The position numbers and the translations under genes were made by a program. DNA of 64,000 nucleotides from Epithemia pelagica (lineage: Eukaryota; Bacillariophyta; Bacillariophyceae; Surirellales; Surirellaceae), in contig OX337228.1 of NCBI GenBank assembly GCA_946965045.2, positions 3,782,001-3,846,000 of the forward strand, given 5' to 3'. Below, piece by piece: positions 1-11,122 of this stretch (the first letter of the stretch is position 1; each line of letters begins with the position of its first letter). The notes below the pieces were generated by a model that did no database searches, was not told the DNA's origin, and was given only the letters and a program-made list of their open reading frames with translations.

Positions 1-95
1 AAGCGCGTTCACAACAAGGAAGACGAACGAAGGTCGTAGTTTGTCCTTCTCACAATTACCACGTGCAAAAGAAGTAAAAGAGATTCTCCACAGAT

Positions 96-1481
96 ATGTT
101 TCGAAAGTTTGCTGATCGAGTGAGCGCGGCTGCGTCGAATGCCTTCTCTACCTCATCGGATCGAGATGTGCAGCGTTTAACCGCAATGGGATTTGACCGA
201 ACTCAAGCGACTCAAGCTCTGCATGCAACCAATGGAAATGTTGACCAAGCGGCCGAGCTACTTCTGGCGTCGGCTCAGACGGAACCGTCACATAACCATC
301 ATCAACAACCTCCAACGGCACATCAGCTACCAAACCAGCAGCATCGTCCGCAACACAACCATGCCGCTCGAGAAGAAGAAGAATTAAGAAGAGCATTAGA
401 AGCGTCGTTGGAAGTTTCAAATCTGCCCGCACCAGCTGCAAATCCTCAACCACAGAAACGGACCGCGGCAATGCAAAAGGCTGCTGAAGCAGCGGAAGCA
501 AGAAACAAGACTCAACCAAAAGGAAAAGGCAAAACATCTCCAAAGTACCAACCGAAACCTACAACGACTGTCAATATCAATTATACGAACAATGGTGCGA
601 AAATTTCTGCAGCTTCACGGGCTTTGGCTGTGAACCATCCAGGAGTCAAAGTCATCCCCAAACTGCAAGACAAGTCAATAGAGGAACAAATTCTACGGTG
701 TGCGGATCGTTTAAAGTCCAGCCCAGCAGCAGTGGATACGTTGTACAAAGCTTGTGTAACCATTCAACAAAACCCTCAAGAATCAAAGTATCGAACAATC
801 GATACTAGCGCCCCTGGATTTCAGCGAAGTTTAGCTCCGGCACCTGGAGCGCTCGACTTTCTTAAGGCATTGAACTTTCAATCGGTTGGCCCTCACAAAT
901 TGGTTCTTAGTTTGGTGGATCCTGCATGTCTCTTTCTCGGCGTTTCAGCGTTGGAACAGACGAAGCTAACACCAGAATATGTCACAGGTAAACAACGGAT
1001 ACAACATACTGCTGAACTCGCCAAAATACACACAGAAGCTGACCACTCTGAGGAGGAAGCTTTGAAACGTGCAGCCTTTTTGGCAAAGTGCCCCACCGAA
1101 CCACCGGAAGGTCGTGGTGCCTGGATACAAGTGGCTCTCGCAGATCACGAAACCATTCGAAGGCGCTTCGATGCCGACGATACATTACAAGATGTACTCT
1201 ACTGGATGGCTGCTAGCCATGGGTCCATTTTGGTCGAAAAGTTGAGGACGCGAGAGTGGATGCTTCAGGATCTTAATCGTAATCCGGCCGCTCCTTTAGA
1301 CTGTGTCAAACACTCTAGTTCGACTTTGCAGTACTTGGGATGTTGGCCTAGCGGTCGTTTGGAATTGGTTGTGAGTACAAACGAATGGAAAAGTAATGAT
1401 CCGTCGGTACCGAACAACGGGGAAGATACAGTAAGAGGATCGGCACGAGGCCTTGGAGCTGCACCCAAGGAGGCTTTGTAG
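96..1481 (+). CDS. UBA-PUB-UBX domain protein, probable p97/Cdc48 cofactor (UBXN6-like)
   Basis: This single-exon 461-residue protein has three domains typical of p97/Cdc48 adaptors. A UBA domain lies at about residues 26-60, with the MGFDR start and the later NVDQAAELLL helix. A PUB domain spans about 193-300 (IEEQILRCADRL through FLKALNFQSV and LVLSLVDPACLF), which in the family binds the p97 C-terminal tail. A UBX domain follows at about 335-435, with the RRRFDADDTLQDVLYWM core that binds the p97 N-domain. Residues 60-165 are Gln/Asn/Ala-rich and look disordered. The order UBA-PUB-UBX differs from human UBXN6, which has no UBA domain, so it is not a strict orthologue. The role, delivering ubiquitylated clients to p97, is inferred from the family. 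The first ATG is used; the 95 nt before it are presumably 5' UTR. Confidence 0.88.
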   Translation: MFRKFADRVSAAASNAFSTSSDRDVQRLTAMGFDRTQATQALHATNGNVDQAAELLLASAQTEPSHNHHQQPPTAHQLPNQQHRPQHNHAAREEEELRRALEASLEVSNLPAPAANPQPQKRTAAMQKAAEAAEARNKTQPKGKGKTSPKYQPKPTTTVNINYTNNGAKISAASRALAVNHPGVKVIPKLQDKSIEEQILRCADRLKSSPAAVDTLYKACVTIQQNPQESKYRTIDTSAPGFQRSLAPAPGALDFLKALNFQSVGPHKLVLSLVDPACLFLGVSALEQTKLTPEYVTGKQRIQHTAELAKIHTEADHSEEEALKRAAFLAKCPTEPPEGRGAWIQVALADHETIRRRFDADDTLQDVLYWMAASHGSILVEKLRTREWMLQDLNRNPAAPLDCVKHSSSTLQYLGCWPSGRLELVVSTNEWKSNDPSVPNNGEDTVRGSARGLGAAPKEAL

Positions 1482-1543
1482 ATGTAATGTTTTAGATGAG
1501 TTACAGCTTTCGCTTCGTGGCGTCGCATTTCTAATTTCTAGGA

Positions 1544-1588
1544 GTACTGTCACCCAACAAATAGCGTTAATTTGTTGGGTAACAGTAC
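1544..1588. repeat. 19-bp inverted repeat / hairpin
   Basis: Arms of 19 bp (1544-1562 and 1570-1588, beginning GTACTGTCACCC) are complementary except for one position and are separated by a 7-nt loop. The hairpin lies about 65 nt after the stop of the UBX gene and is followed by several CTAGGAGT-type motifs. It could be a 3' UTR structure or a relic of a small mobile element. Confidence 0.75.
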
Positions 1589-1695
1589 CGAAGAAGTTGA
1601 TAGTGGTACTTCTCTAGGAGGTATCTAGGTACTCCTAGGAGAGCATAGTTTCCAATATACTCCTAGCTATGCGTCTGCTTGCGCATTCCCCGACC

Positions 1696-1731
1696 ATGGC
1701 GATGGAAAAGTTGGTTTCTCGTGTCGGATAA
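1696..1731 (+). promoter_or_regulatory. 11-codon uORF overlapping the start of the next gene
   Basis: An ATG in good context (ACCATGG) opens an 11-codon reading frame. Its TAA shares its last A with the ATG of the 2OG oxygenase, giving a TAATG junction. If it lies in the transcript, it would tend to limit initiation at the main ATG or force re-initiation. Confidence 0.5.
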
Positions 1732-2420
1732 TGATGGATGAATGCAATGAAGATTTATTGTTGGATTATGGGGTTCTTCGTGTTCCTCTTCCAAAGGAAT
1801 TCGATCGGGTATATTGGGCCACGACTCTTTCTACGATGACGCCTATGATTATGGCCGGCGAAGGCGACGGTGACTATGCGTTCTATCGCAACATACTGGA
1901 AGAACCCGACTTTCCATTTGAAATGTTAATGGAGTACTTTGCATCCGTGCTAAGCAAGCATTTTGATGTGTCCGTTTCACCTGGTCATGAAGCAAACAAT
2001 ACACATCATGTCGATGACATTCAACCTACGACCAGACACAAGTCGTTTTTGGACATCCGACTGGATGACGCCTTTTGTGTCCATTACAATATGAATCAAG
2101 AAGATACCTCAGGGGCCAAACATACTGATCCGAGCGATATAACTGTCAATATGTGCCTGGAGACAAGTGATGACTTTGAGGGTTCCCTCGTCAGATTTCA
2201 TGGAACTCAGTCCCTGGCCCATCCGATCGCAACAAGCAAGTCGGCACCACCCTCATTCTTGGTAAAGCAGAAGCAAGGCTATGCAACACTTCACTGGGGC
2301 CATCATCCGCATGAAACGACTCCACTGATTGCCGGCCAAAGGACAAATATTATTTTAACCTATTGTTATAGAGACCCATCAAAAAGCAACGCAGCAGACA
2401 GATCATGTTATTTTCCATAA
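1731..2420 (+). CDS. 2-oxoglutarate/Fe(II)-dependent oxygenase-like protein
   Basis: This is a 229-residue single-exon protein. The double-stranded beta-helix metal site is visible: His131-x-Asp133 (KHTDPSD), a distal His194 (HPHET) and Arg204 (GQRTN), which in this superfamily binds the 2-oxoglutarate carboxylate. The spacing and the C-terminal NIILTYCYR strand resemble small prolyl-hydroxylase-like members found in algae. The substrate cannot be inferred. There is no signal peptide or membrane segment, so it is probably cytosolic or nuclear. The start is the first ATG of the frame and overlaps the stop of a short uORF. The gene ends 134 nt before the convergent M8 protease gene. Confidence 0.75.
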   Translation: MMDECNEDLLLDYGVLRVPLPKEFDRVYWATTLSTMTPMIMAGEGDGDYAFYRNILEEPDFPFEMLMEYFASVLSKHFDVSVSPGHEANNTHHVDDIQPTTRHKSFLDIRLDDAFCVHYNMNQEDTSGAKHTDPSDITVNMCLETSDDFEGSLVRFHGTQSLAHPIATSKSAPPSFLVKQKQGYATLHWGHHPHETTPLIAGQRTNIILTYCYRDPSKSNAADRSCYFP

Positions 2421-2554
2421 GAGTGAAATGGCGTTATGTTGTAAAGATAAATCAATGTGTTTCTCAATTTGATGATGTTATGTACTCTATTGTATCTATT
2501 TATGTGTTAGGAGTGATTCAGTGCATCATGGACTTCACTCCATAGCACCATTGA

Positions 2555-5500
2555 CTATAAACGAAGCGTCCCTGTCGCGCTCGACCTACTCCTTATTGCT
2601 CGTGGGTTTCGTCGTCTGAAGAACCGCCTTCTAATAGATGCACTGCCCCGTGAAAATTGTGGACGATCAAGTATTGTGGCTGTTGGAATTTCAGTGCGAT
2701 TTTCCTCCATTGTTGTTGCCGTTGTTGGTATTCCCATTTCGTTCAACGACGGTAAAACTCCGTTAACAGGTGTGCGTAGTGCGGGTGGGAGCTCATGGAA
2801 TCCATCACTCCCCAAAACGGATGGTTCAAATGACAAATCACGTGAGTTCTGTTCCTCCCATGGCACAAAAGATCCAGGATCGGTGTCTGTCATGCTTCTG
2901 TCAGTTTCGGATCCACGCTGAACCAGAACGTCGCGGAAGTTTCCGAGGTGTGGATCATTTATTCTCAAATCAACCAAGACAGTCGCAATCATTTTGTCCT
3001 TGTTCCTCCTTTGGGATGAGGGCATATATTCACTCCTAGTTGCATCCCCACCGTCGCCATCGTTGGCGTCGTTACTGGAAGTAGCTGGCCCTGGCTGTCT
3101 CTTTCGCGCTGCGAGAAGAGGAACAAGGAAAAGGACAAGTAATGCAATGAGCGCGTATTGCCAATTGTCGTTGGACGAATTGTCTCCACTTTCAGTTTCT
3201 TTATCAGGCCCTTCGCCCTCCTCCTCAAGAGTGCGTTCGTCCTCGAAATAAATGTCACCAAGCAGGCTACCGTTTTGCGGAGAAAGATTTTCGTCATTGT
3301 CGGGAATAAAAAATGACGACCCTCCAGTACTGTCATCCACGGAATCACCTACGTCTGGAGATGAATCTCCGTCTTCAGAAGCGGACCCTTCCGGAAGGGC
3401 CGGGTCTATTGGGGCCCTTCCAATTTCAGGGCACCTTCCATCGGGCAAGGGCTCCACTCTAACTATCTTGCCATGGACGATAGTTGTACATCGCGGCACA
3501 CATTCTCCGAGGGTGTAGTTACAGATATGCGATGTACCCAAACAGTCTCGGGGACAATAAAAAGTCGGGCAAACTCTGACAGGGTTCGGCTGGAATAATA
3601 AAACTGTAAGAATGGGCAGAAGAGAATCACGGTAATGCTGCTCGGTCTGAATCACTTACGCAAATAATAGTTTCCTTCCGATTCTGAGTTAAGATCGGCT
3701 TCCCCTCGTAAGGGCATCGATGCCATTTCCCCTCTACTTGGACTCTTAAACTCTTGTCAGTGACCACACAAGCAATTCTTAAACACAACGCCATGCGTGA
3801 TCCTGACGGAGTAGAATGACTAGAAAGACAACGAGAGTTCCGGCTGCCAACCCGCTCGGTTGGGCTGACTCGTATGATTCCTTCATTTCTCGGATCTGAA
3901 CAGAGCCCGTTCTTCAAGCCGTTGTACACTGGACAATAGTCCATGAACGGGTCTTGCCCACCTACATTGGAACCGTACGTCATCGTGAAGTACTGGTACT
4001 CAGGAGGAAGTTCCCCATCATATTGGCTCATTGTGCAAGCAGCCTTGCGAGTGAGGTCGGGAGAACAACCGTCCAAAGAGGTCACAAATCCTTGATTGTC
4101 AATAGTGCTAAGCGAATTGCAAAATAGTTCATCGGAACCAGACACAACTTGTCCATTTGGTTGAATACATGGCTCTTCAACGAATGCACATCCAGCTGCT
4201 CTTCCCCAGATAGCTGGGAAGGCCGCACGTGAAAGATCCACTTGGTACCAACCAGAATCAGCGAAGTACGCGAGAGTGAGTAGAGAAATCAATGGCTCGA
4301 ATCTAAGTTCTTCTACCAGTGGATTCATAATATCCATTTTGAACAGTCGGCGTTCCCAATGATTTCCGATGCATGACATTTCTCCTGGATTTGTAGAAAG
4401 CGGAAGAGCTTCGCCACTTTCCAATTCTGCTCCTTCAAGTTTTTGGCAATCAAAGTGATTCCGTTCCACCTGCGCAACAGATGGAGTCACGACTTCTGCA
4501 ACCCGAACTCCTCCACGAACTATTCGAAAGTCCAGGATTTCCCTGCTGGGCAACTGCATCATAGCTCTGGGACGACCTCCATTTAGACGAGGTCCTGTGC
4601 ACTCTACGAGTGTCTGTGGGATCGCTCCAGTAGCATCGCGCGGTGTCACGGGCGATCCATCCGATCTTCTAAAATGGGCCAAACTTTGAAGATTGAATCC
4701 AAGTGCGTGTCCAAGTTCGTGCATGATTGTCATGATATTTCGAGGTAAGTATTTTGAGTCAAAAAATTCAGGTCCAATGCAAATGTGCAGCATGGCCGCC
4801 GTGGGGCGGTCAAGTTCATTGGTTGAGCAGTATACTGAAGAGGCCAGATAATCGCCAGCGCATTGAGATTTGGGGATTTTTGGAACGAACGCTTGGCTTG
4901 GAGGTGACGTTGTTCCCTCAAAAGTTTCTGCCGCTGACGGAGAGGTGCTCACGTTCCACTCTCCGTCTGTGATCGAACTACCTTCAAAACTTGCAACGTG
5001 CGATGCAACCGGTGAGTCCGAAAAATTTAGCAAAGGGGAATCGGGAGGGTCGGAAGTCTCTACCGAGGGAGCTAATACAGAGGGAGCAGAGATGGGTGAT
5101 GGGTCGGTCTGTGGTTGACCCACAGATTGATCCATAGTAGGCGGTGCAACACTGGGCATTGGAGTTGGTTCAGGGGTGGGTTCATAAACGAATCCCAAGT
5201 CCAAATAAACAACGAGGTCTGTTTCCGGCACACCGTATTTCAAGTGACTCAAGGGTACATGAGCTGTCGGAAGACCCGAATCAATACCAGGTCCGCAGGT
5301 AGTACCATCCAGCCACTGAGATGGATCGAGAGTCAAGTTCTTGTCTGGTCTCTGGACAGGAACTCTTAAAGCTTCGCTCCAAGCAAGAAGTGCTGGTTGT
5401 ACTATTTCTTCTAACAATATTTGTCGCCTTTTTGGGTCTAAATGTTCCCCACCTCCATGGAAATCCGAAAGAACGGCACGAATGCGGATTGGATGAAAAG

Positions 5501-6296
5501 CAGACGAGGACTTCTGCTCATCACCACCCAGCCCAGAACTTTCTCCACCACTCTCTGTGGATTCCTCACTTGTGCCTGGACTACTCCCATCTCCTGTACC
5601 TCCATTCTCAGTCCCATTCGCCTTTGTCAAAACGCTCGAGCTACCCTCTTCTTCTGGATCGATTGCACTTGTAGCGTTGTCGTCAACCAGCGTGTCGTTC
5701 CCTTGCCTTGTGGAATTAGAATCTTCCAAGTCCGTTCCATTCCCTGGTCTGTCGCTGTAATCAACCTCGCCAGTAACAACAAAGTCGTTCTCAGATATGA
5801 AGCTCAACCCACGAGGTGTAGATTGATTATCACTATTTTCAAAAAAGCCTGAAGCCTGGAACAAACCCCTCAATAAATTCCGTCTCCTATTTCCAGAGGT
5901 GGCATCGACACCACTTCCAAATGCCTCTGATGTTTCCTCAGTGCTCTCTGCCTTTGTTCTCAGTTTGGCAAACAACTCATTCGCAGCAATGCTATTGTGT
6001 TTGCCCCCCTGCACATGAAGAGAGTGGAACTTATCCTGAATCATGGATTCCATTTCGTCGTACTCGTCCCGTACAAAAAAGGGAATTTCGTGTTCGAGCG
6101 AGCGCGGCGGCACCCAAGGTTGACGAATTTGCCCAGTGTAAGCATGTGGATTCGTAAGCAGGTCTCCATCGTCGTCGCCCTCCACAACGTCCGACGACAT
6201 AAACATCAAAAGTAGAAAGATTAACTCCATTGTCCGTCTTGACCGTTGTCTGAATTTGATGGGCTGTTGCGTCCTCAGCAGTTTTTCGAGCACCAT
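2555..6296 (-). CDS. Leishmanolysin-like (M8) zinc metallopeptidase, membrane anchored
   Basis: Two minus-strand reading frames join into one gene of about 1,220 residues. Exon 1 runs 6296-3660. A GTAAGT donor opens an intron at 3659 whose acceptor is either 3604 or 3590; both keep phase 0. Exon 2 ends at 2555. A signal peptide starts at the second Met (MELIFLLLMFMSS). The zinc site is H526-E-L-G-H530, with the distal His646 in NHWE and the Met-turn Met657 in MDIMNP, the arrangement of gametolysin/leishmanolysin M8 enzymes. Exon 2 carries a Cys-rich stretch (CPTFYCPRDCLG), then an acidic Ser/Gly region and one transmembrane helix (YALIALLVLFLVPLLAA) with a basic cytoplasmic tail. The protein is therefore predicted to be a type I cell-surface protease acting on extracellular matrix, adhesion or mating substrates. 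That role is inference from the family. Confidence 0.88.
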
Positions 6297-6891
6297 GGTT
6301 GTCTTACGTGTAATTTTAATATTACTTTTATAACAGAGTTCTTTGTCGTGTTACTCTATGAATGTACTCTTCACTCGACATGATATCGCTTTCTGTGATT
6401 AGTTGGTCTCGCCATACTCTTTATTATCCTGTATAGGAAAATCTGTACCCTGGCTCGCGTTCAGATTTCTAAAGTCTCAGGACAAGACACAAGGAATTTG
6501 ACCCAACCAGAAACAGCATTCAAATGGTGATATTGCGGATACATAGCCGATCTAGCCGATGATGTTGTATGCCGGTGTCTGTAGTATTTTTCCGCGTATA
6601 CACGATGGGCAATTGTATCGGCAAGACCTGCCTGCGATTCGGAACATTCCTCCACACGAACACCACGAAATAGGATAGAATAGGAGTAGGATGATTAGGG
6701 ATTAGGCTCTAGCTCCTACTGCTCCTCTTTAGAGACTTTCGACGGAAACGCGTTTGTACCACCACTAAGAGATAGGAGTAGATTTTGAAACCGCAGCGTT
6801 GAACAAACACCGATTCATACTCGTTCTCAATCAAAAAAAGGGTGGGTCACCAAAATGATGGCCATATTTTTCACAAATCGTGACGGAGTGA
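6297..6891. other. Intergenic: upstream of M8 gene, downstream of RAE1
   Basis: This 595-nt stretch separates two minus-strand genes. No supported coding frame is seen. It holds several GGAGTA-type motifs around 6675-6780, of the same family as the CCTAGGAGTA motifs elsewhere in the window. Confidence 0.6.
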
Positions 6892-8057
6892 CTACCGTCG
6901 ATAGCCTGAGCTCGTATTCTTTTTGTTCTTAGGCCGCACAATTTCTTCTTCGAGAACGCGATGAATGAATATTTCATTTCCCGGGATAAGGTTCATACTC
7001 CCCCTGGACCAGTCGTACGAGCTGGAATAAGCAAACAAATTTCCCTGTGCGTTGAACTGGGCTGCGGAAACAGGCCGTTGTAGTTCCCCGAAACCTTTTA
7101 GACGCTGCTTATTGTCCTTGTCCCAAAAGTTGACCACACCGTCTGATCCGACAGTCGCAAACGTTCCAAACTGAGAATGAAAGGCAATGGCGTTGACTGA
7201 GTGAACATTACTTTCTTGTCGATGACACTTGAACGCAAACGAGTCACGACCATCAACAGGTTTAATGTAATGAATTCCCACCCGGCCTTCAATACTTCCA
7301 ACAGCAAAGCCTGTGGTATCGGAAAAACAAGCAATACATCGGGATTGGAATCGAAGTGGGGACTCTTTCCGGTGGATTTCACGTGGCTGACTGGTACAAT
7401 CGTACGCTAGAATATGTCTCCCTGCCGTCGCCACCACCATGAGATTATCTCGTACATCCATTGCGTAGACACGTTCTGGTAGATCGAACACACCGACGGG
7501 GTTTTGACTACGGGCATCCCAGAACTTGAGTTTGCGATCCCATCCACCGCTTACTACCAAATTAGTTGAATTTAAAAATCCCACTGTTTTAATCGGAGCG
7601 TCATGAGCTCCTATCTGAGGAGGTGTGTTGTTGGGTGGAGTTTGACCGAGCTGCCACATTCGAACAGCTTTATCACACCCAGCAGAAAAAACTACATTGC
7701 CATCTCGAGAAAAACAAGTGTCCAGAACGGGCATACTGTTTTCGTGATTCACTGGAAAAAAAACAAGAAGAGATCACATGAGCTCCGTGTCGAATCGTCC
7801 CCTAAATACAAGAAAGAGCAACGGAATGACTTACCTTGCGCTTTAGGATTCGCCTGAATTTGGCCTCCTGCGGGTTCGGCAACCTCCCAACAGCGGACAC
7901 CCGAATCCCAATTTCCCGATACTAGAATGTTAGCTGTTGGACTCCACGATAGACTGCTAATACCATCATTTCCAGCTTGAGGGACATTGCAGTCTGTGGG
8001 AGCAATGGAAGCTTGTTTTGTGCTTCCCGTACCTGGTGCTTGTCCAAACGTCGCCAT
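6892..8057 (-). CDS. RAE1: mRNA export factor RAE1 (WD40 protein)
   Basis: Two exons (8057-7835 and 7751-6892) are joined by an 83-nt intron, GTAAGT...CAG, in phase 1. Together they give 360 residues, close to the usual RAE1/Gle2 length. The N-terminus (NDGISSLSWSP, LVSGNWDSGVRCWEV) and the later blades (FSAGCDKAVRMWQLG, VVSGGWDRKLKFWDAR, GVVNFWDKDN) form a seven-bladed propeller. The C-terminus ends with a basic KNKKN tail. RAE1 pairs with NUP98 at the nuclear pore for mRNA export and also acts in the spindle checkpoint. Assignment rests on blade-by-blade similarity to RAE1 rather than BUB3, especially the conserved FVFAYSSSYDWS-like region near the end. The gene shares a 423-nt upstream region with the divergent kinase gene. 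Confidence 0.92.
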
Positions 8058-8480
8058 CTTCCTTTCACCACACGATTCTTCTTCGGGTTTGGAGTTGGAG
8101 TTATTGGATGCACATAGTGTGCATGTCTATTTTTTATTTTTTACTCTTCTACTTTTTACCAAATAGATCAAAAAATGTATCGAATAATCAAAAACTGTAC
8201 AAAGATTCTGGATTCTGCCTCGCCGCTCGCCGTCTTGTCCGTCTCCCGTCTCGCGTGTGACGCCGGCCGATGCATCATTTTTCGCCAACTTTTCTCTGCC
8301 GCAACTCTTTCTTATCAATGGGAAAGGGGAACCCACAAACCGAAACCGAAGAAACCAAAACATCAGAAAGCAATTTGGTGAAAAGAATCACCAGGGCCTG
8401 AAAGATATTGGTGACTTACTCTGTTGCTCTCGATACATTCGCGCAAGGCTCAAGAAGAACCGAAGTTGCTTTATCGAAGA
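8058..8480. promoter_or_regulatory. Divergent intergenic region between RAE1 and the MAPKK-like kinase
   Basis: This 423-nt region lies between two divergent ATGs and presumably holds both promoters. It includes AT-rich stretches near 8130-8200 and a TCTCGCGTGTG element near 8250. No coding frame is supported. Confidence 0.5.
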
Positions 8481-9673
8481 ATGGGACGGTTGACTTTGGA
8501 TTGCGTCTCGGTTGGACGTGCAAAACGGTTTCCGGCATTACGCATTGATGCTCTTGATGACAAATCAAACATGGAGCAAAGCTGGAACTGGGGAGATACA
8601 ACGTACCGTAAAGATGGGTTTTCCATCGGTCGTGACTATTTGCGACTTGAAGGAAAGACTGTAGTGAGAGGAAGTCTCAACCCTGAGCAATTGGAACCTC
8701 TGAATCAAGTTCTGGGGAGAGGGGCATTTAGTACTGTTCAACTTGCTTCCTGGAAAAGACCATGTACCAGTGATGCTGGGGCTTCTGTACGATGTGAAAA
8801 AGTTGCGGTCAAGCAGTGTGGCCTTTTGGAGACATCGAAGGAAAGACGTGCTATGTTACTACAAGAACTGAAGACCTTGTGCTTTGTGGACTGCGCTTCA
8901 TTGGTCAAACTTCATGGAGCTTTTCTTGAACAAGGAACTGTAACGACTGTTCTTGAGTTCATGGACAAGGGGTCGCTTGGAGACTTGTTCGCGAACTGTG
9001 ACCTCTGGAAAGGTACTAAGAGGCTTGCGGAGCCTGTGACAGCCGCTATAACTTACCAAGCTCTTCAAGGTCTCGCAGCGTTGCATAAGGACAAAATTCT
9101 TCACAGGGATATTAAACCGGCCAATTTACTTTTTCACTCGGATGGCTCTCTGAAACTTTGTGATTTTGGATTGACAGCGTTTGGTATAGATGGGGATTCT
9201 TTTCACAAAACTGCCGTTGGAACCGCAGCCTACATGGCTCCAGAGCGTCTTCGAGGGCAGCCCTATAGTCGCTCGAGTGATCTGTGGAGTCTTGGATTAG
9301 TGCTGATGCAATGTGCTACGGGACAATCGCCTCCCTGGAGTAATTCCATGTCGCTCATCGATCTACTCGTGACCGTGGAAGATACAAATTTGGCGCAGTA
9401 TTTGAACATGACATACAAGTACGAAAGCAAAGGATCCAGGGAGATAATTGAAGGGTGTCTAAGGCATAAGCCTGGTGAGTTCGTTCTACATTCGGTTTTA
9501 TCTACACTGGTCACAATCGTCACTCAATTATTTTTGTCTTTCACACATTTGGTACATCAGCGCAACGAATACCGGCTGCTCTCCTGCAATGTTCGCCATG
9601 GCTTCTCGAAAACAAAATACGTTCGATAGAAGATGCACGAAAGATATTGTGCCCTTTTCTTCATTCCATATAG
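8481..9673 (+). CDS. Serine/threonine protein kinase, MAP kinase kinase-like
   Basis: Exon 1 (8481-9474) joins exon 2 (9561-9673) through an 86-nt GTGAGT...CAG intron in phase 1, giving 368 residues. Exon 2 reads as the kinase C-lobe end (AQRIPAALLQCSPWLLEN), which supports the splice. All catalytic motifs are present: Gly-rich loop from Gly79 (GRGAFSTVQ), Lys111 in VAVKQ, H208-R-D210-I-K212 and D228-F-G. The activation segment (SFHKTAVGTAAYMAPERL) resembles MAPKKs, with Ser/Thr residues at positions that upstream kinases phosphorylate. The first ATG in frame is 8481; the frame is open further upstream but without an ATG. The specific MAPK cascade is unknown. Confidence 0.87.
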
Positions 9674-9761
9674 TGATTCCATTACACGTGAGCACAGAGC
9701 AAGAACCATTGATTAATCCGTCGAGCTTTCTGTAGCACGTTGTCACAAAAACCTGATGTAA

Positions 9762-10088
9762 TTAACAGTCCAAATATTTTGCCGCAATAAGTAGTTCGAG
9801 AGCCAATTCTGGTTCAATCGCAAACTCTGGGATTCTGCTTTCGGAGTTGGAGTATTGGGCTTTGTAGTGAAGATATTGCACGACTTTCTCGAGAATGTAT
9901 CCAGATATGTCCGGTAATCGGATTACATTGTCCTGTGCCTCTCGGAAAGATCCCTCCAACATGAGACGAATTGTTTGGCTGGCAGCAATGGCAACCTCAC
10001 GGTTCATGATAAACTCGTGTCCTTCAGCTGACAGTAGCTTGACATACCGAGGCGCGGAGGCTTCATCCTCGTTGGATAAGCTGGTCAT
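9762..10088 (-). CDS. ELOC: Elongin C (BTB/POZ-Skp1 fold)
   Basis: This 108-residue single-exon protein matches elongin C along its length. It has the N-terminal YVKLLSAEGHEFIMNREVA strand-helix, the middle LPDISGYILEKVVQYLHYKAQY, and the near-invariant C-terminus EPELALELLIAAKYLDC. Human elongin C is 112 residues. In the family it pairs with elongin B and BC-box proteins as the adaptor of cullin-2/5 E3 ligases and in the elongin transcription factor. The start at 10088 is the first ATG of the frame. Its 3' end faces the kinase gene, 88 nt away. Confidence 0.93.
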   Translation of the reverse strand: MTSLSNEDEASAPRYVKLLSAEGHEFIMNREVAIAASQTIRLMLEGSFREAQDNVIRLPDISGYILEKVVQYLHYKAQYSNSESRIPEFAIEPELALELLIAAKYLDC

Positions 10089-10489
10089 GACTAGCTGCTT
10101 CACACAAAAACACTAAAATAATGTGGATAGCGACAATACGCACTCGATATCCAGTAATAGATTGTGGATAACGAACCCAAAGGGTGGAACAGACGATGTT
10201 ATGTTTTTGTGTCGTGATTACGGATTACGGAGAGCTGTGTGTACGAAGCACAGACGTGTTCCACATACCGTAGTGGTAGTCTATGTGAATGTGAACCTAT
10301 GGGAGACAACTCCTCCCTCACTCCTACTCCTACCAAACGAAACAACAACCATTCACAATCCAACCTCCAACACTTCCCCAATCCACGTTACTATCGAGTG
10401 AACACGCATGGCGCGATAGCACAGGGGCGCACGGTCAATCAAGTAATAATGTTGTGAAATCGATCAGGTCTTTCATGTATCGACTAGAT
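10089..10489. other. Intergenic between elongin C and RPS16
   Basis: A 401-nt spacer between two minus-strand genes. It serves as elongin C upstream DNA and RPS16 3' flank. I see no coding frame or RNA gene. Confidence 0.6.
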
Positions 10490-11122
10490 TTAACGATACG
10501 ATTTTTGAAATCGCGCTCGTGCAGATCGTCCTCCGTATTTCTTAGGTTCGCATCGTCGTGGATCAGAGACGAGCATGTTACGATCGTATCCCATCAAAAG
10601 AGATCGCAATTCATTCTTGGAGTGTTCGTCCACGTACTTGGCATGATAGGCGACAACCGACTTGGCAATGGCGGCCCGAATGGCATACATTTGCGCTGTG
10701 ATACCACCCCCAGAAACTCGAATGCGAATGTCCAAATTACTAAACTTGTCTTGTCCGACAATCAAGACGGGTTCGTAGACCTTGTACCGCAATTGCTCCG
10801 GTTCCAACAATTCCAAAGGTTGACCATTGACCTTGATCAAACCACGACCTTGTTTGCAAAAGGCCACAGCCGTTGCTGTCTTTTTCCTAGATTAAGCGAG
10901 AAGGAGAAAGAATAACCAAAACCAATAGAAATACCGTGTCCAGCGATGGACGAGGGAGGAAATGACAGTCAAGAGGACAAGAAATAAAGCAAGGGACGCA
11001 GTAAAGGGTAGAGAAAAGAGATCGAAAAATGAAACGATGAGTAACCTCCTTTGCAACAGAGAAACAGAGTGGTTTCCAACTTACTTGCCAAATACTTGTA
11101 CAGATTGTGCTGTTGCAGGCAT
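10490..11122 (-). CDS. RPS16: 40S ribosomal protein S16 (uS9)
   Basis: A tiny first exon (11122-11085, encoding [12 protein letters not shown] plus two nt) is joined through a 198-nt GTAAGT...TAG intron to exon 2 (10886-10490), giving 144 residues. The junction restores the conserved [17 protein letters not shown]. The rest matches uS9: [32 protein letters not shown] and the C-terminal [22 protein letters not shown], whose last residues reach the ribosomal P-site tRNA. An intron just after the start codon region is common in ribosomal protein genes. The intron is the longest of the simple ones in this half of the window. Confidence 0.96.

Noticed and set aside
10962..11080. Small coding frames inside the RPS16 intron region
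   Set aside because: They lie within a well-supported 198-nt intron and match nothing; no snoRNA C/D or H/ACA boxes were convincing either.
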